From: Nocardia asteroides
GTDB lineage: Bacteria; Actinomycetota; Actinomycetes; Mycobacteriales; Mycobacteriaceae
Assembly (NCBI RefSeq): GCF_900637185.1
Contig: NZ_LR134352.1
Coordinates: 4,392,001-4,456,000 of the forward strand
Reading direction: 5' to 3'
DNA: 64,000 nt
A program made the position numbers and the translations under genes. Shown here piece by piece: positions 57,359 through 64,000 of the stretch. Numbering within the stretch: position 1 is the first letter of the stretch; each line of letters starts with the position of its first letter. A model generated the notes under the pieces. It was not told the DNA's origin and made no database searches. It saw only the letters and a program-made list of their open reading frames with translations.

Positions 57359-58789
57359 TCAATCCGGCAGTCGCGCACTGGGCCGGTAGTGCGCCGGGAT
57401 CGAGCGGGCACTTCGGACGGACGCGACCACGCCGAGGACGGCGAGCACCGCGAAAGTCGCGAACAGCCGGCGAGCGGGCGCGGCACCGCCCGTCTCGGTC
57501 GCGTTCACGACCGCTCCGGCCAGGCCCGCACCGAAGGCGCCGCAGACCAGCTGCACGGTACTGATCGCCGCGGCGGCCCGGCCGCCCTCGCCGGGATCGT
57601 CGACGCTGCTCATCGCCGCCGCCGTCAGATGTGGCCACGCCATGCCGATCCCGGCGCCGGTGAGCAGCAACGCCATTGCCCAGGCGACGGCCCAGGCCCG
57701 GGCGTCGGCGACCGGGGCGATCGCCGCCACGACCAGCCCTGCGGCCATGACCAGCGGTGCCGAGGCGACGGCCGCCGTGATCACCCGTCGACGGGTCAGA
57801 GAGGCGCTGACGATCTCGCTCACCGTCCAGCCGACGGCCAGCGCGACGCCGAGGAAACCCGCCGCCACCGGCGTGAGCTGCGCGAGCCGCTGCCCGAAAT
57901 AGGGCACGTACAGGTCGACCATGGTGGTGGCCATGAGAACGCCGAGCGTCGGGTAGATCCACTTCAGCGGACCCGGCCGAAATACGTTGGCGGGCAGCAC
58001 GGCCGCCACCGCACGGCGGTCGACCACAACGAACGCCAGAACCGAGACCCCTGCCAGCATGACCAGCAGAACCGTCGTGCCGAGGTGCCGCGAGATGGCC
58101 GCGACGCTGACCGCCGACGCCGCCGAGGCGAGCAGCACCAGCGACCACACCGGAATCCGGTCCGTCGTCGTCCCTGCCCCGACCGGGCGCGCCGGTAGCG
58201 CGAACGGCACCAGCGCGGCGATGGTCCCGGTCGCAATCGCCAGGGACCCGAAAGCCCAACGCCACGAACCATACTGGGCGAAAAGACCACCCACCGCGGG
58301 CCCGACAAGCGTGCCGACTCCCCACATCGCCGAGACCAGCGCCGAAGCCTTGGTCCACAACACTTGCGGCAGTACCGCATTGATCACCGCGTACCCCAGG
58401 CCCGCGATCAACCCACCCGCCGCACCCTGAACGACACGCCCCACCAGCAGGAACTCCATCGTCGGCGCCACCGCGCACAGCACACCGGCCAGCCCGAACG
58501 CACTCAACCCCGCCAGATACGACCGTCGCATCCCGAGCCGGCCCAGCGTCACGTTCACGGCGGTAGAGGCCACGACGGAGGCGACCAGATACACGGTGGT
58601 CACCCACGCGTACAACCGCTGACCACCGATCTCACCCACCGCACTCGGCAACAAGCTCACCGTCAGGAACTCGTTGGTCGCGTACAGCCCCACCCCACCG
58701 GCCAGCACCGCGGACACCGCCAGATACCGCGGACCCACCAACGAACGCCACGTCCCGCCAACACCCGCCCCGGCAACCGGCATCCCCAT
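57359..58789 (-). CDS. MFS transporter, 14-helix drug exporter type
   Basis: 476 residues from ATG 58789 (58783 possible). About fourteen hydrophobic segments. The motif VNVTLGRLGMRRSY after the second helix is the MFS loop 2-3 signature, and GVGTLVGPAVGGLFAQY matches motif C of antiporters (gxxxGPxxGG). It probably exports drugs or metabolites with a proton gradient. No regulator is adjacent. It could serve the NRPS product, but the gap with pseudogenes between them makes this a guess. Confidence 0.86.
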   Translation of the reverse strand: MGMPVAGAGVGGTWRSLVGPRYLAVSAVLAGGVGLYATNEFLTVSLLPSAVGEIGGQRLYAWVTTVYLVASVVASTAVNVTLGRLGMRRSYLAGLSAFGLAGVLCAVAPTMEFLLVGRVVQGAAGGLIAGLGYAVINAVLPQVLWTKASALVSAMWGVGTLVGPAVGGLFAQYGSWRWAFGSLAIATGTIAALVPFALPARPVGAGTTTDRIPVWSLVLLASAASAVSVAAISRHLGTTVLLVMLAGVSVLAFVVVDRRAVAAVLPANVFRPGPLKWIYPTLGVLMATTMVDLYVPYFGQRLAQLTPVAAGFLGVALAVGWTVSEIVSASLTRRRVITAAVASAPLVMAAGLVVAAIAPVADARAWAVAWAMALLLTGAGIGMAWPHLTAAAMSSVDDPGEGGRAAAAISTVQLVCGAFGAGLAGAVVNATETGGAAPARRLFATFAVLAVLGVVASVRSARSIPAHYRPSARLPD

Positions 58790-59204
58790 GATGGCCGACG
58801 ACGGCCGGCAGCAGAGGCCAGGACCGACACAGGCACGAAACCACGGCTGCTCTTCACTGCACCAACGCTTTCCGACCTTCACCTCGCCTGGTCGTCGACA
58901 TGGTATTGCGCCGCGTACTCGGCCGGATAGCCCCGGCACCCACGGATTCGCCTCCGCCTGCGTGCCGCCGAGCAGCAGCGCGCGCCTGCAGACTCGGCCA
59001 GACCTCGACCACTTGTTTCGACAGCCGAAAGGAACCTCCGACGAGGCGTGAGTCCCGGTCGTGTCGATCACCGGGTGATCACCTGGTGCGCACTGCGCGG
59101 CCTAGACTGTCGGCAACAGGCGTAGCTTCCTGGCGGGAGACCGCGCCGCGGTGCGACAGAACCAGGTCGCCATCGACGCAACCGTAGATTCGGAGGCTCG
59201 GGTG
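58790..59204. other. 415-base divergent region between MFS and ilvD
   Basis: No supported gene; open frames on both strands lack ribosome sites. It should hold both promoters. A 15-base palindrome lies at 59066-59080. No leader peptide rich in branched-chain codons and no attenuator-like hairpin pair was seen in front of ilvD. Confidence 0.4.
59066..59080. promoter_or_regulatory. Palindrome upstream of ilvD
   Basis: GATCACC (59066-59072) and GGTGATC (59074-59080) are exact complements around one G, 125 bases upstream of ilvD. Size and symmetry fit a GntR- or Lrp-type dimer site, but no binder is known. Confidence 0.35.
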
Positions 59205-60896
59205 ATGACAGAGGACACCGATCGGTCGATCGACATCAAGCCGCGTTCGCGCGATGTCACCGACGGACTCGAGAAGACCGCCGCGCGCGGCATGCTCCGC
59301 GCGGTCGGGATGGGGGACGAGGACTGGGAGAAACCGCAGATCGGTGTCGCGTCCAGCTGGAACGAGATCACGCCCTGCAATCTGTCGCTCGACCGGCTGG
59401 CCAAGGCGGTCAAGGAAGGTGTGCACGCCGGGGGCGGGTATCCGCTCGAGTTCGGCACCATCTCGGTCTCCGACGGTATCTCGATGGGCCACGAGGGCAT
59501 GCATTTCTCGCTGGTCAGCCGGGAGATCATCGCGGACTCGGTGGAGACGGTGATGATGGCCGAGCGGCTCGACGGGTCGGTGCTGCTGGCCGGGTGCGAC
59601 AAGAGCCTGCCGGGCATGCTGATGGCGGCCGCGCGGCTGGATCTGGCGAGTGTGTTCCTCTACGCGGGCTCGATCATGCCGGGCAATGTGGACGGCCGCG
59701 ACGTCACGATCATCGACGCCTTCGAGGCGGTCGGTGCCTGCATCAAGGGCCTGATCACCCGCGAGGAGGTCGACCGGATCGAGCGGGCGATCTGTCCCGG
59801 CGAGGGTGCGTGCGGCGGCATGTACACGGCCAACACCATGGCCTCGGTCGCCGAGGCGCTGGGGATGAGCCTGCCCGGTTCGGCGGCCCCGCCCGCGCCC
59901 GACCGGCGCCGCGACGAGTACGCCCGCAAGTCGGGCGAGGCCGTGGTCGGGATGCTGCGCCGGGGAATCACCGCGCGCGACATCATGACGATGGAGGCGT
60001 TCGAGAACGCCATCACGATCGTCATGGCACTCGGCGGGTCCACCAACGCGGTGCTGCATCTGCTGGCCATCGCCCGCGAAGCCGGGGTCGATCTGACCCT
60101 CGCCGACTTCAACAGGGTCGGCGAGAAGGTGCCGCACCTCGGCGATCTCAAGCCGTTCGGCCGCTACGTCATGAACGATGTCGACAAGGTCGGCGGCATC
60201 CCGGTGGTGCTCAAAGCACTGCTGGACGCGGGCCTGCTGCACGGCGACGTCATGACCGTCACCGGTAAGACCATGGCCGAGAACCTGGCCTCCATCGAGC
60301 TCGGCCTCGACGGTGACGTCATCCGGCGCCTGGACCGGCCCATCCACCGGACCGGTGGGCTCACCATCCTGCACGGTTCGCTGGCCCCCGAAGGCGCCGT
60401 CGTGAAGAGCGCCGGTTTCGACTCCGACGTGTTCCGGGGAACAGCACGCGTCTTCGACGGGGAACGCGCCGCGATGGACGCGCTCGAGAACGGCACGATC
60501 GTGGCCGGCGACGTGGTCGTCATCCGCTACGAGGGCCCCAAGGGCGGCCCGGGCATGCGCGAGATGCTCGCCATCACCGGTGCGATCAAGGGCGCGGGCC
60601 TGGGCAAGGACGTTCTGCTGCTCACCGACGGCCGGTTCTCTGGCGGCACCACCGGACTGTGTGTGGGCCACGTGGCGCCCGAAGCCGTCGACGGCGGCCC
60701 GATCGCTTTCGTCCGCGACGGCGACCCGATCGTCCTCGACGTCGCCAACCACCTCCTCGATGTGGAGATCGACGAGGACGAGCTCGCGGCGCGCAAGGTC
60801 GGCTGGGAGCCGCTGCCGCCCAAGTACACCTCCGGTGTCCTGGCCAAGTACCGCAAGCTCGTCAGCTCCGCCGCGCACGGCGCTGTCACCGGCTGA
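59205..60896 (+). CDS. ilvD: Dihydroxy-acid dehydratase
   Basis: 563 residues from ATG 59205 (GTG 59202 is adjacent), with GGAGG eight to nine bases upstream. Iron-sulfur ligands are the cysteines in [14 protein letters not shown] and [13 protein letters not shown]; the C-terminal [15 protein letters not shown] is the substrate loop. It dehydrates dihydroxy acids to keto acids in valine, isoleucine and pantothenate synthesis. No other ilv genes are nearby, which is normal for the stand-alone ilvD of this order. Confidence 0.95.
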   Translation: MTEDTDRSIDIKPRSRDVTDGLEKTAARGMLRAVGMGDEDWEKPQIGVASSWNEITPCNLSLDRLAKAVKEGVHAGGGYPLEFGTISVSDGISMGHEGMHFSLVSREIIADSVETVMMAERLDGSVLLAGCDKSLPGMLMAAARLDLASVFLYAGSIMPGNVDGRDVTIIDAFEAVGACIKGLITREEVDRIERAICPGEGACGGMYTANTMASVAEALGMSLPGSAAPPAPDRRRDEYARKSGEAVVGMLRRGITARDIMTMEAFENAITIVMALGGSTNAVLHLLAIAREAGVDLTLADFNRVGEKVPHLGDLKPFGRYVMNDVDKVGGIPVVLKALLDAGLLHGDVMTVTGKTMAENLASIELGLDGDVIRRLDRPIHRTGGLTILHGSLAPEGAVVKSAGFDSDVFRGTARVFDGERAAMDALENGTIVAGDVVVIRYEGPKGGPGMREMLAITGAIKGAGLGKDVLLLTDGRFSGGTTGLCVGHVAPEAVDGGPIAFVRDGDPIVLDVANHLLDVEIDEDELAARKVGWEPLPPKYTSGVLAKYRKLVSSAAHGAVTG

Positions 60897-60899
60897 CGA

Positions 60900-61079
60900 T
60901 CAGGCAGAGCGCAACCGCGGCGCCCGCTGACCGCTGGTCCGGGTCACCTGGGCGGGGTCACCGCCCGCCATGATGTCGTTCCACCAGGCCTGCAACGGGC
61001 TGGGGTCCGGCCAGCAGACGGGCGCGGTGTCCTCTGCCTCCGCCGACTCGGTCAGGCGGGGGTCGAGTTCGTGATTCAT
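60900..61079 (-). CDS. Small hypothetical protein, 59 residues
   Basis: A 59-codon frame from ATG 61079 with GAGG nine bases upstream. The protein starts MNHELDPRLT, has an acidic first half, a core PSPLQAWWNDIMAGG with two tryptophans and a basic tail QRAPRLRSA. No family is recognised. It lies 58 bases after the STAS gene on the same strand and converges on ilvD with a three-base gap, so it could be read with the STAS gene. Ribosome site and use of all the space argue that it is real. Confidence 0.5.
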   Translation of the reverse strand: MNHELDPRLTESAEAEDTAPVCWPDPSPLQAWWNDIMAGGDPAQVTRTSGQRAPRLRSA

Positions 61080-61137
61080 CAGCCGATACCTCGAATGCGT
61101 TGAACGACGGCAGGATCCAGCGGCACGTTCGAGGTCG

Positions 61138-61605
61138 TTATCGGGAGCCGGGTACCGGGACGACCGCCCGGGCCGGGGCGGCGACCCGGGGCCTGCGGGT
61201 GGTCATCGCTTCGACCAGGGTGGCGTGCACGGGCAGCCAGGCGTGCAGGCCCGCGAGACTGATGACGCGTTCCACGGCATTGGGAACCGGATTGAACACC
61301 GCGACCTGGATACCCCGGGCCAGGCCTTGCTGGGCACGCTCGGCGAGATCCAGGATGGGCCGGCAACCGATGAACTGGGTCCCGCTGAGATCGACGACCA
61401 GGCGACCGCAGTCCCCCGCCGCGGCCAGCGCGGTGTCGAGCATCCGCCGCCAGCGGGTCAGGGTGTGGGCGTCGGCTTCTCCGTACACGCGCAGTATCAC
61501 CGCGTCCGCGCGGCGATCCAGGTCGGCCGGCAGTCGCAGGCACACGTCGGCAGGTTCACCGGCCACCGGCGGGAAGAGCTCGTCGCGGTGCGGGCGAGGT
61601 GTCAT
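61138..61605 (-). CDS. STAS-domain protein, second anti-sigma antagonist
   Basis: 155 residues from ATG 61605 with GAGGAA upstream. The STAS domain (residues 25-130) has core strand LVVDLSGTQFIGCRPI. It is a clear relative of the STAS protein at 13146-13580 (GEADAHTLTRWRRMLDTALAA against GEVDAYTFARWRELLDTAAGA). The phospho-acceptor position reads FIGCRP, so Ser is replaced by Cys. A lone antagonist far from a sigma operon could act on the same RsbW-like kinase by another signal. Confidence 0.8.
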   Translation of the reverse strand: MTPRPHRDELFPPVAGEPADVCLRLPADLDRRADAVILRVYGEADAHTLTRWRRMLDTALAAAGDCGRLVVDLSGTQFIGCRPILDLAERAQQGLARGIQVAVFNPVPNAVERVISLAGLHAWLPVHATLVEAMTTRRPRVAAPARAVVPVPGSR

Positions 61606-61724
61606 CGAAGTTCCTCGACATCCCGAAGCAGGGGCGTGCTTCGACACTGCGCAGCCGGCCCTGCTGGTTCTCGAGACCGACCGATGTACACATTCCAGCA
61701 CGTCACCCTGGTGTCCGCCACCGA

Positions 61725-61749
61725 TCGTGACCGTGTTGTGCCGTCACGA
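61725..61749. promoter_or_regulatory. Inverted repeat between divergent STAS and AraC-type genes
   Basis: TCGTGAC (61725-61731) and GTCACGA (61743-61749) are exact complements around 11 bases. They lie about 120 bases upstream of the STAS start and 140 bases upstream of the AraC-type start, so they may be a shared operator. Confidence 0.35.
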
Positions 61750-61888
61750 ATCGACCGGTCCCGATCGCGGTCGGAGACCGCAGCCGTAGGGTCGGTCCGG
61801 CGCTGCCGCATCCCGTCGAAAAGCACTCATCACCTGGGTGGAAACTGGTAGACCAGAGCACACACTGACGTGCCGATCCGGAGGTGTC

Positions 61889-62875
61889 ATGGCTACCGAC
61901 CAGAGTTTGCTGCACCGTTTCGTCATCGCGCAGTTCGACGCGGCGGGGCTGGACCGGGCGCAGCTGATCCGGGACGCCGGGGTCCCGGACTGGTCGATGA
62001 CCGGGCAGGACGTGCACCTGCCCAGCGCCGTGTTCTCCCGCCTGTGGGAGATCGGCGAGCACCGCTTGGGTTCGGATGTCGCGTTGCAGGTCGCCCGGCG
62101 GTACAAGCTGTCCAGCCTGGGCCTGTACGACTACCTGTTCGCGTCCGCGCCCACTCTCGGCGCCGGGCTGGCCACCTGCGGGCCCTACATCACCGCGGTC
62201 ACCACCAATCACCGGTTCGATCTGGTCACCGAGACCGAGCAGGAAGCCACCCTCTACCTGGAGATGCTCGACGGGGACGGCCGTGGCCGCGACCACACCC
62301 AGCTGTGGGGCCTGTCGGCCGTCCTGAGCCGCGCCCGCCGGGTCGTCGACGATCCGCTGAATCTCGTGCGCGTCTCGCTGCGGCAGTCCGCTCCCGCCGA
62401 TCTGGACGGCTTCCGCGCCGTCTTCGGTGACGCGACGCTGGAATTCGACGCTCCCGCCGATTCGATCACCTTCCGCGCCGCGGACCTGGATCTCCCGCTG
62501 ACCACGGCCGATCCGGTGCTGGCCGAGGTACTGCAACCGCTGGCCGCCGCGCTGGCGCCCCCGCCGACACTCGCCTCGGCCTGGCCCGAACGGGTCGCCG
62601 ACGCGGTGGATCAGGCGATCAGCGACGGCGAGGTCTCCCTGGACCGCGTCGCCCGGATTCTCGCCATCAGTCCACGCACCTTGCAGCGACGGCTGACCGA
62701 GGCGGGCACGACCTGGCGAGCCGAATTGGACCGCGCCCGCAGCGCCCGCCTGTCACAGGCGGTGGCGGCGGGCTCGCTCAGCGGCAGCAGACAGGCCGAA
62801 CTCCTCGGGTACTCCGACGCGGGCTCGTTACGCCGGGCAGCCCGGCGCTGGTCGGGTGCTCACACCCGCAAATAG
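61889..62875 (+). CDS. AraC-family regulator with arabinose-binding-like domain
   Basis: 328 residues from ATG 61889 with GGAGGTG upstream. The N-terminal 200 residues match the PF12625-type ligand domain (LRYGLGYD-type region SSLGLYDYLFASAPTLGAGL). The C-terminal AraC helix-turn-helix reads VSLDRVARILAISPRTLQRRL, with the second unit SRQAELLGYSDAGSLRRAARR. Targets are unknown. Its stop overlaps the 63-residue convergent gene by 16 bases. Confidence 0.87.
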   Translation: MATDQSLLHRFVIAQFDAAGLDRAQLIRDAGVPDWSMTGQDVHLPSAVFSRLWEIGEHRLGSDVALQVARRYKLSSLGLYDYLFASAPTLGAGLATCGPYITAVTTNHRFDLVTETEQEATLYLEMLDGDGRGRDHTQLWGLSAVLSRARRVVDDPLNLVRVSLRQSAPADLDGFRAVFGDATLEFDAPADSITFRAADLDLPLTTADPVLAEVLQPLAAALAPPPTLASAWPERVADAVDQAISDGEVSLDRVARILAISPRTLQRRLTEAGTTWRAELDRARSARLSQAVAAGSLSGSRQAELLGYSDAGSLRRAARRWSGAHTRK

Positions 62876-63051
62876 GTCGACGCGATCCGCCAGAAGGTCT
62901 CGCGTTCCATCAGCTGGAAATCCCAGCTGTCGACGATGTCGCGGAACGCGGCGACGATACCGGCCACGTCGAAGTCGTCCCTGGTCGCGGTTCCTTTGGC
63001 CTCCAGCGCAGAAATCACATACGCGGTGGCACTCTCCTTCGTCACCGACAC
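62860..63051 (-). CDS. Small hypothetical protein, 63 residues
   Basis: 63 residues from GTG 63051 with AGGGGAG just upstream. The protein is helical, with YVISALEAKGTATRDDFDVAGIV and a Trp-rich end (DSWDFQLMERETFWRIA). I do not recognise the family. It overlaps the AraC-type gene tail to tail. Confidence 0.6.
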   Translation of the reverse strand: MSVTKESATAYVISALEAKGTATRDDFDVAGIVAAFRDIVDSWDFQLMERETFWRIASTYLRV

Positions 63052-63269
63052 CGCTCCCCTCTTTCACGTCCCGACCATCTGAACCGTAAGTCTGGAATCC
63101 CGCCGGAACCACGACAAGAACAGAACGCGCCAACCTCCCACCGAACGCGCCACACACCCGGTCAGCCGGTGGCCTGGATCCACCGGGCGGTCCGCATCGC
63201 CGCGGTCAGCACCTCGCCGGGGCGCACCCGCATGCCGCCTCGAGCGTCCCGCGGCCGCTGTCACCCGGT

Positions 63270-63923
63270 TCAGTTGCCGAGTCGCAGGTGGGTGAGCACC
63301 GCGAGCACGCGGCGGTGGTCGTCGGGTTCGGGTTGGAGCCCGAGCTTGGCGAAGATGCCACGCACATGGGTTTCGATCGTGCGTTCGCCGAGGAACAGGG
63401 CGGCGCCGATCGCCCGGTTGGACCGCCCTTCGGCCATGAGCCGCAACACTTCCCGTTCGCGCGGTGAGAGATCGTCGAGCGGCAGGGCGCCGTGATGCGG
63501 GCGGGAGACCAGGCGGCCGACCAGATCGGGGTCGATCGCCGAGCCGCCCGCGGCGACGCGGCGCAGTGCCGTCACGAACTCGTCGATGTCGGCGACGCGG
63601 TCCTTGAGCAGATAGCCGAGGCTGCGCGCACCGCCGGACAACAGGTCCAGCACGTTCTCGGTCTCGATGTACTGCGACAGCAGCAGGACCGCGGTGCCGG
63701 GATAGTCGCGCCGGATGGCGACCGCGGCGTCGATGCCTTCGGTGGTGCAGGTCGGCGGCATCCGGATGTCGATCACCGCCACATCGGGTCGGTGCGCGCG
63801 AACCAGCCGCAGCAGGGCCATGGCGTCGCTCGCCTGACCGGCCACCTCCATGCCCTCGTCTTCGAGCAGGCGAGCGATCCCCTGACGCAACAGCGCCGAG
63901 TCGTCGGCGAGGACCACGCGCAA
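63270..63923 (-). CDS. LuxR/NarL-type response regulator
   Basis: 217 residues from TTG 63923, or 215 from GTG 63917. The receiver domain has the acidic pair Asp7-Asp8, phospho-acceptor Asp52 in VIDIRMP, and Lys107 in LLKDR. The LuxR helix-turn-helix (LSPREREVLRLMAEGRSNRAIGAALFL then RTIETHVRGIFAKL) fills residues 150-205. The partner histidine kinase should lie upstream, beyond the right edge. The region 63052-63269 after it holds only a 23-codon frame with no support. Confidence 0.9.
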   Translation of the reverse strand: MRVVLADDSALLRQGIARLLEDEGMEVAGQASDAMALLRLVRAHRPDVAVIDIRMPPTCTTEGIDAAVAIRRDYPGTAVLLLSQYIETENVLDLLSGGARSLGYLLKDRVADIDEFVTALRRVAAGGSAIDPDLVGRLVSRPHHGALPLDDLSPREREVLRLMAEGRSNRAIGAALFLGERTIETHVRGIFAKLGLQPEPDDHRRVLAVLTHLRLGN

Positions 63924-64000
63924 CGAGCACTGGCCCGTACTACGCTGGGGCGCTGGGTATTCGGCGGTCGATCGATCGGCCGCCGCGAGCGCGGACCGGG

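Noticed and set aside
57373..57394. Seven-base inverted repeat near the 3' end of the MFS gene
   Set aside because: It lies inside the coding sequence and is no stronger than expected in GC-rich DNA.
58790..59204. Branched-chain amino acid attenuator before ilvD
   Set aside because: No leader frame with runs of Val, Leu or Ile codons and no alternative hairpins were seen.
63179..63250. 23-codon frame after the response regulator, starting MRVRPGEVLT
   Set aside because: Too short to support, no ribosome site of note and no family resemblance, although it reads like coding sequence.
1..64000. CRISPR array, tRNA, rRNA, transposase or phage gene
   Set aside because: No regularly spaced repeats of CRISPR type, no cloverleaf-like sequence and no transposase or integrase motif was recognised anywhere in the window.
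63924..64000. C-terminus of a histidine kinase at the right edge
   Set aside because: One frame stops near 63940 and another reads through, but neither shows a kinase motif in so few bases.

Overview
The window is a GC-rich actinobacterial chromosome segment with almost wall-to-wall genes. A six-gene Mce lipid importer, an adhB/CYP123-like cluster, an LmeA-type protein, DUF3556, an LGFP-repeat protein and an IdeR-type iron box together point to the Mycobacteriales, most likely Nocardia. No rRNA, tRNA, insertion sequence, prophage or CRISPR array was seen.

Layout. Bases 1-7282 (+): end of a YrbE permease, then mceA-F and one Mce-associated protein, as one overlapping operon that ends at a shared hairpin. 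Bases 7329-11765 (-): ferredoxin, NTF2-like protein, an unknown 415-residue protein, a CYP123-like P450 and NDMA-dependent alcohol dehydrogenase AdhB. An AraC-type regulator follows upstream; three phased TGGACA repeats lie between it and the operon. Bases 13146-15078: an alternative sigma factor module (STAS antagonist, anti-sigma kinase, SigF-type sigma) with SigF-type promoter matches for the kinase and sigma genes. Bases 15088-17079: an NAD-dependent DNA ligase, possibly a second copy. Bases 17128-20621 (-): acyl-CoA dehydrogenase, enoyl-CoA hydratase, SDR and TetR regulator, with a perfect 26-bp operator just before the first start codon.

Bases 20754-29484: envelope and secreted proteins, including an LmeA-like protein, a bicovalent flavoenzyme, a cyclase, an AI-2E family permease, an amphi-Trp protein, a small lipoprotein, and two intramembrane proteases (PrsW and CPBP types). 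Bases 29794-34869: beta-carbonic anhydrase, cutinase-like hydrolase, aminoglycoside-phosphotransferase-fold kinase, SDR, a PucR-type regulator and a GYD protein. Bases 35068-38638 (-): a three-subunit molybdenum hydroxylase. Bases 39089-45295: FAD oxidoreductase, DUF3556 membrane protein and acyl-CoA synthetase, with a divergent PucR-type regulator. Bases 45303-47793 (-): a CYP154-like/CYP157-like P450 pair. The CYP157-like member has lost the EXXR arginine.

Bases 48909-55869: an IdeR-type box, an FxbA/Rft-like formyltransferase and an NRPS read as C-A-T-C-T-R. This looks like an iron-regulated formylated peptide pathway ending in reductive release, and it lacks the hydroxylase, a second A domain and transport genes locally. 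It is the best candidate for an undescribed pathway. Bases 55880-56483 hold a decayed haloalkane dehalogenase and a regulator remnant. Bases 56730-64000 hold an LGFP-repeat protein, an MFS exporter, ilvD, a 59-residue small protein, a second STAS protein, an AraC-type regulator, a 63-residue protein and a LuxR-type response regulator at the right edge.

Functions are assigned by reading motifs and recalling families; no database search was run.
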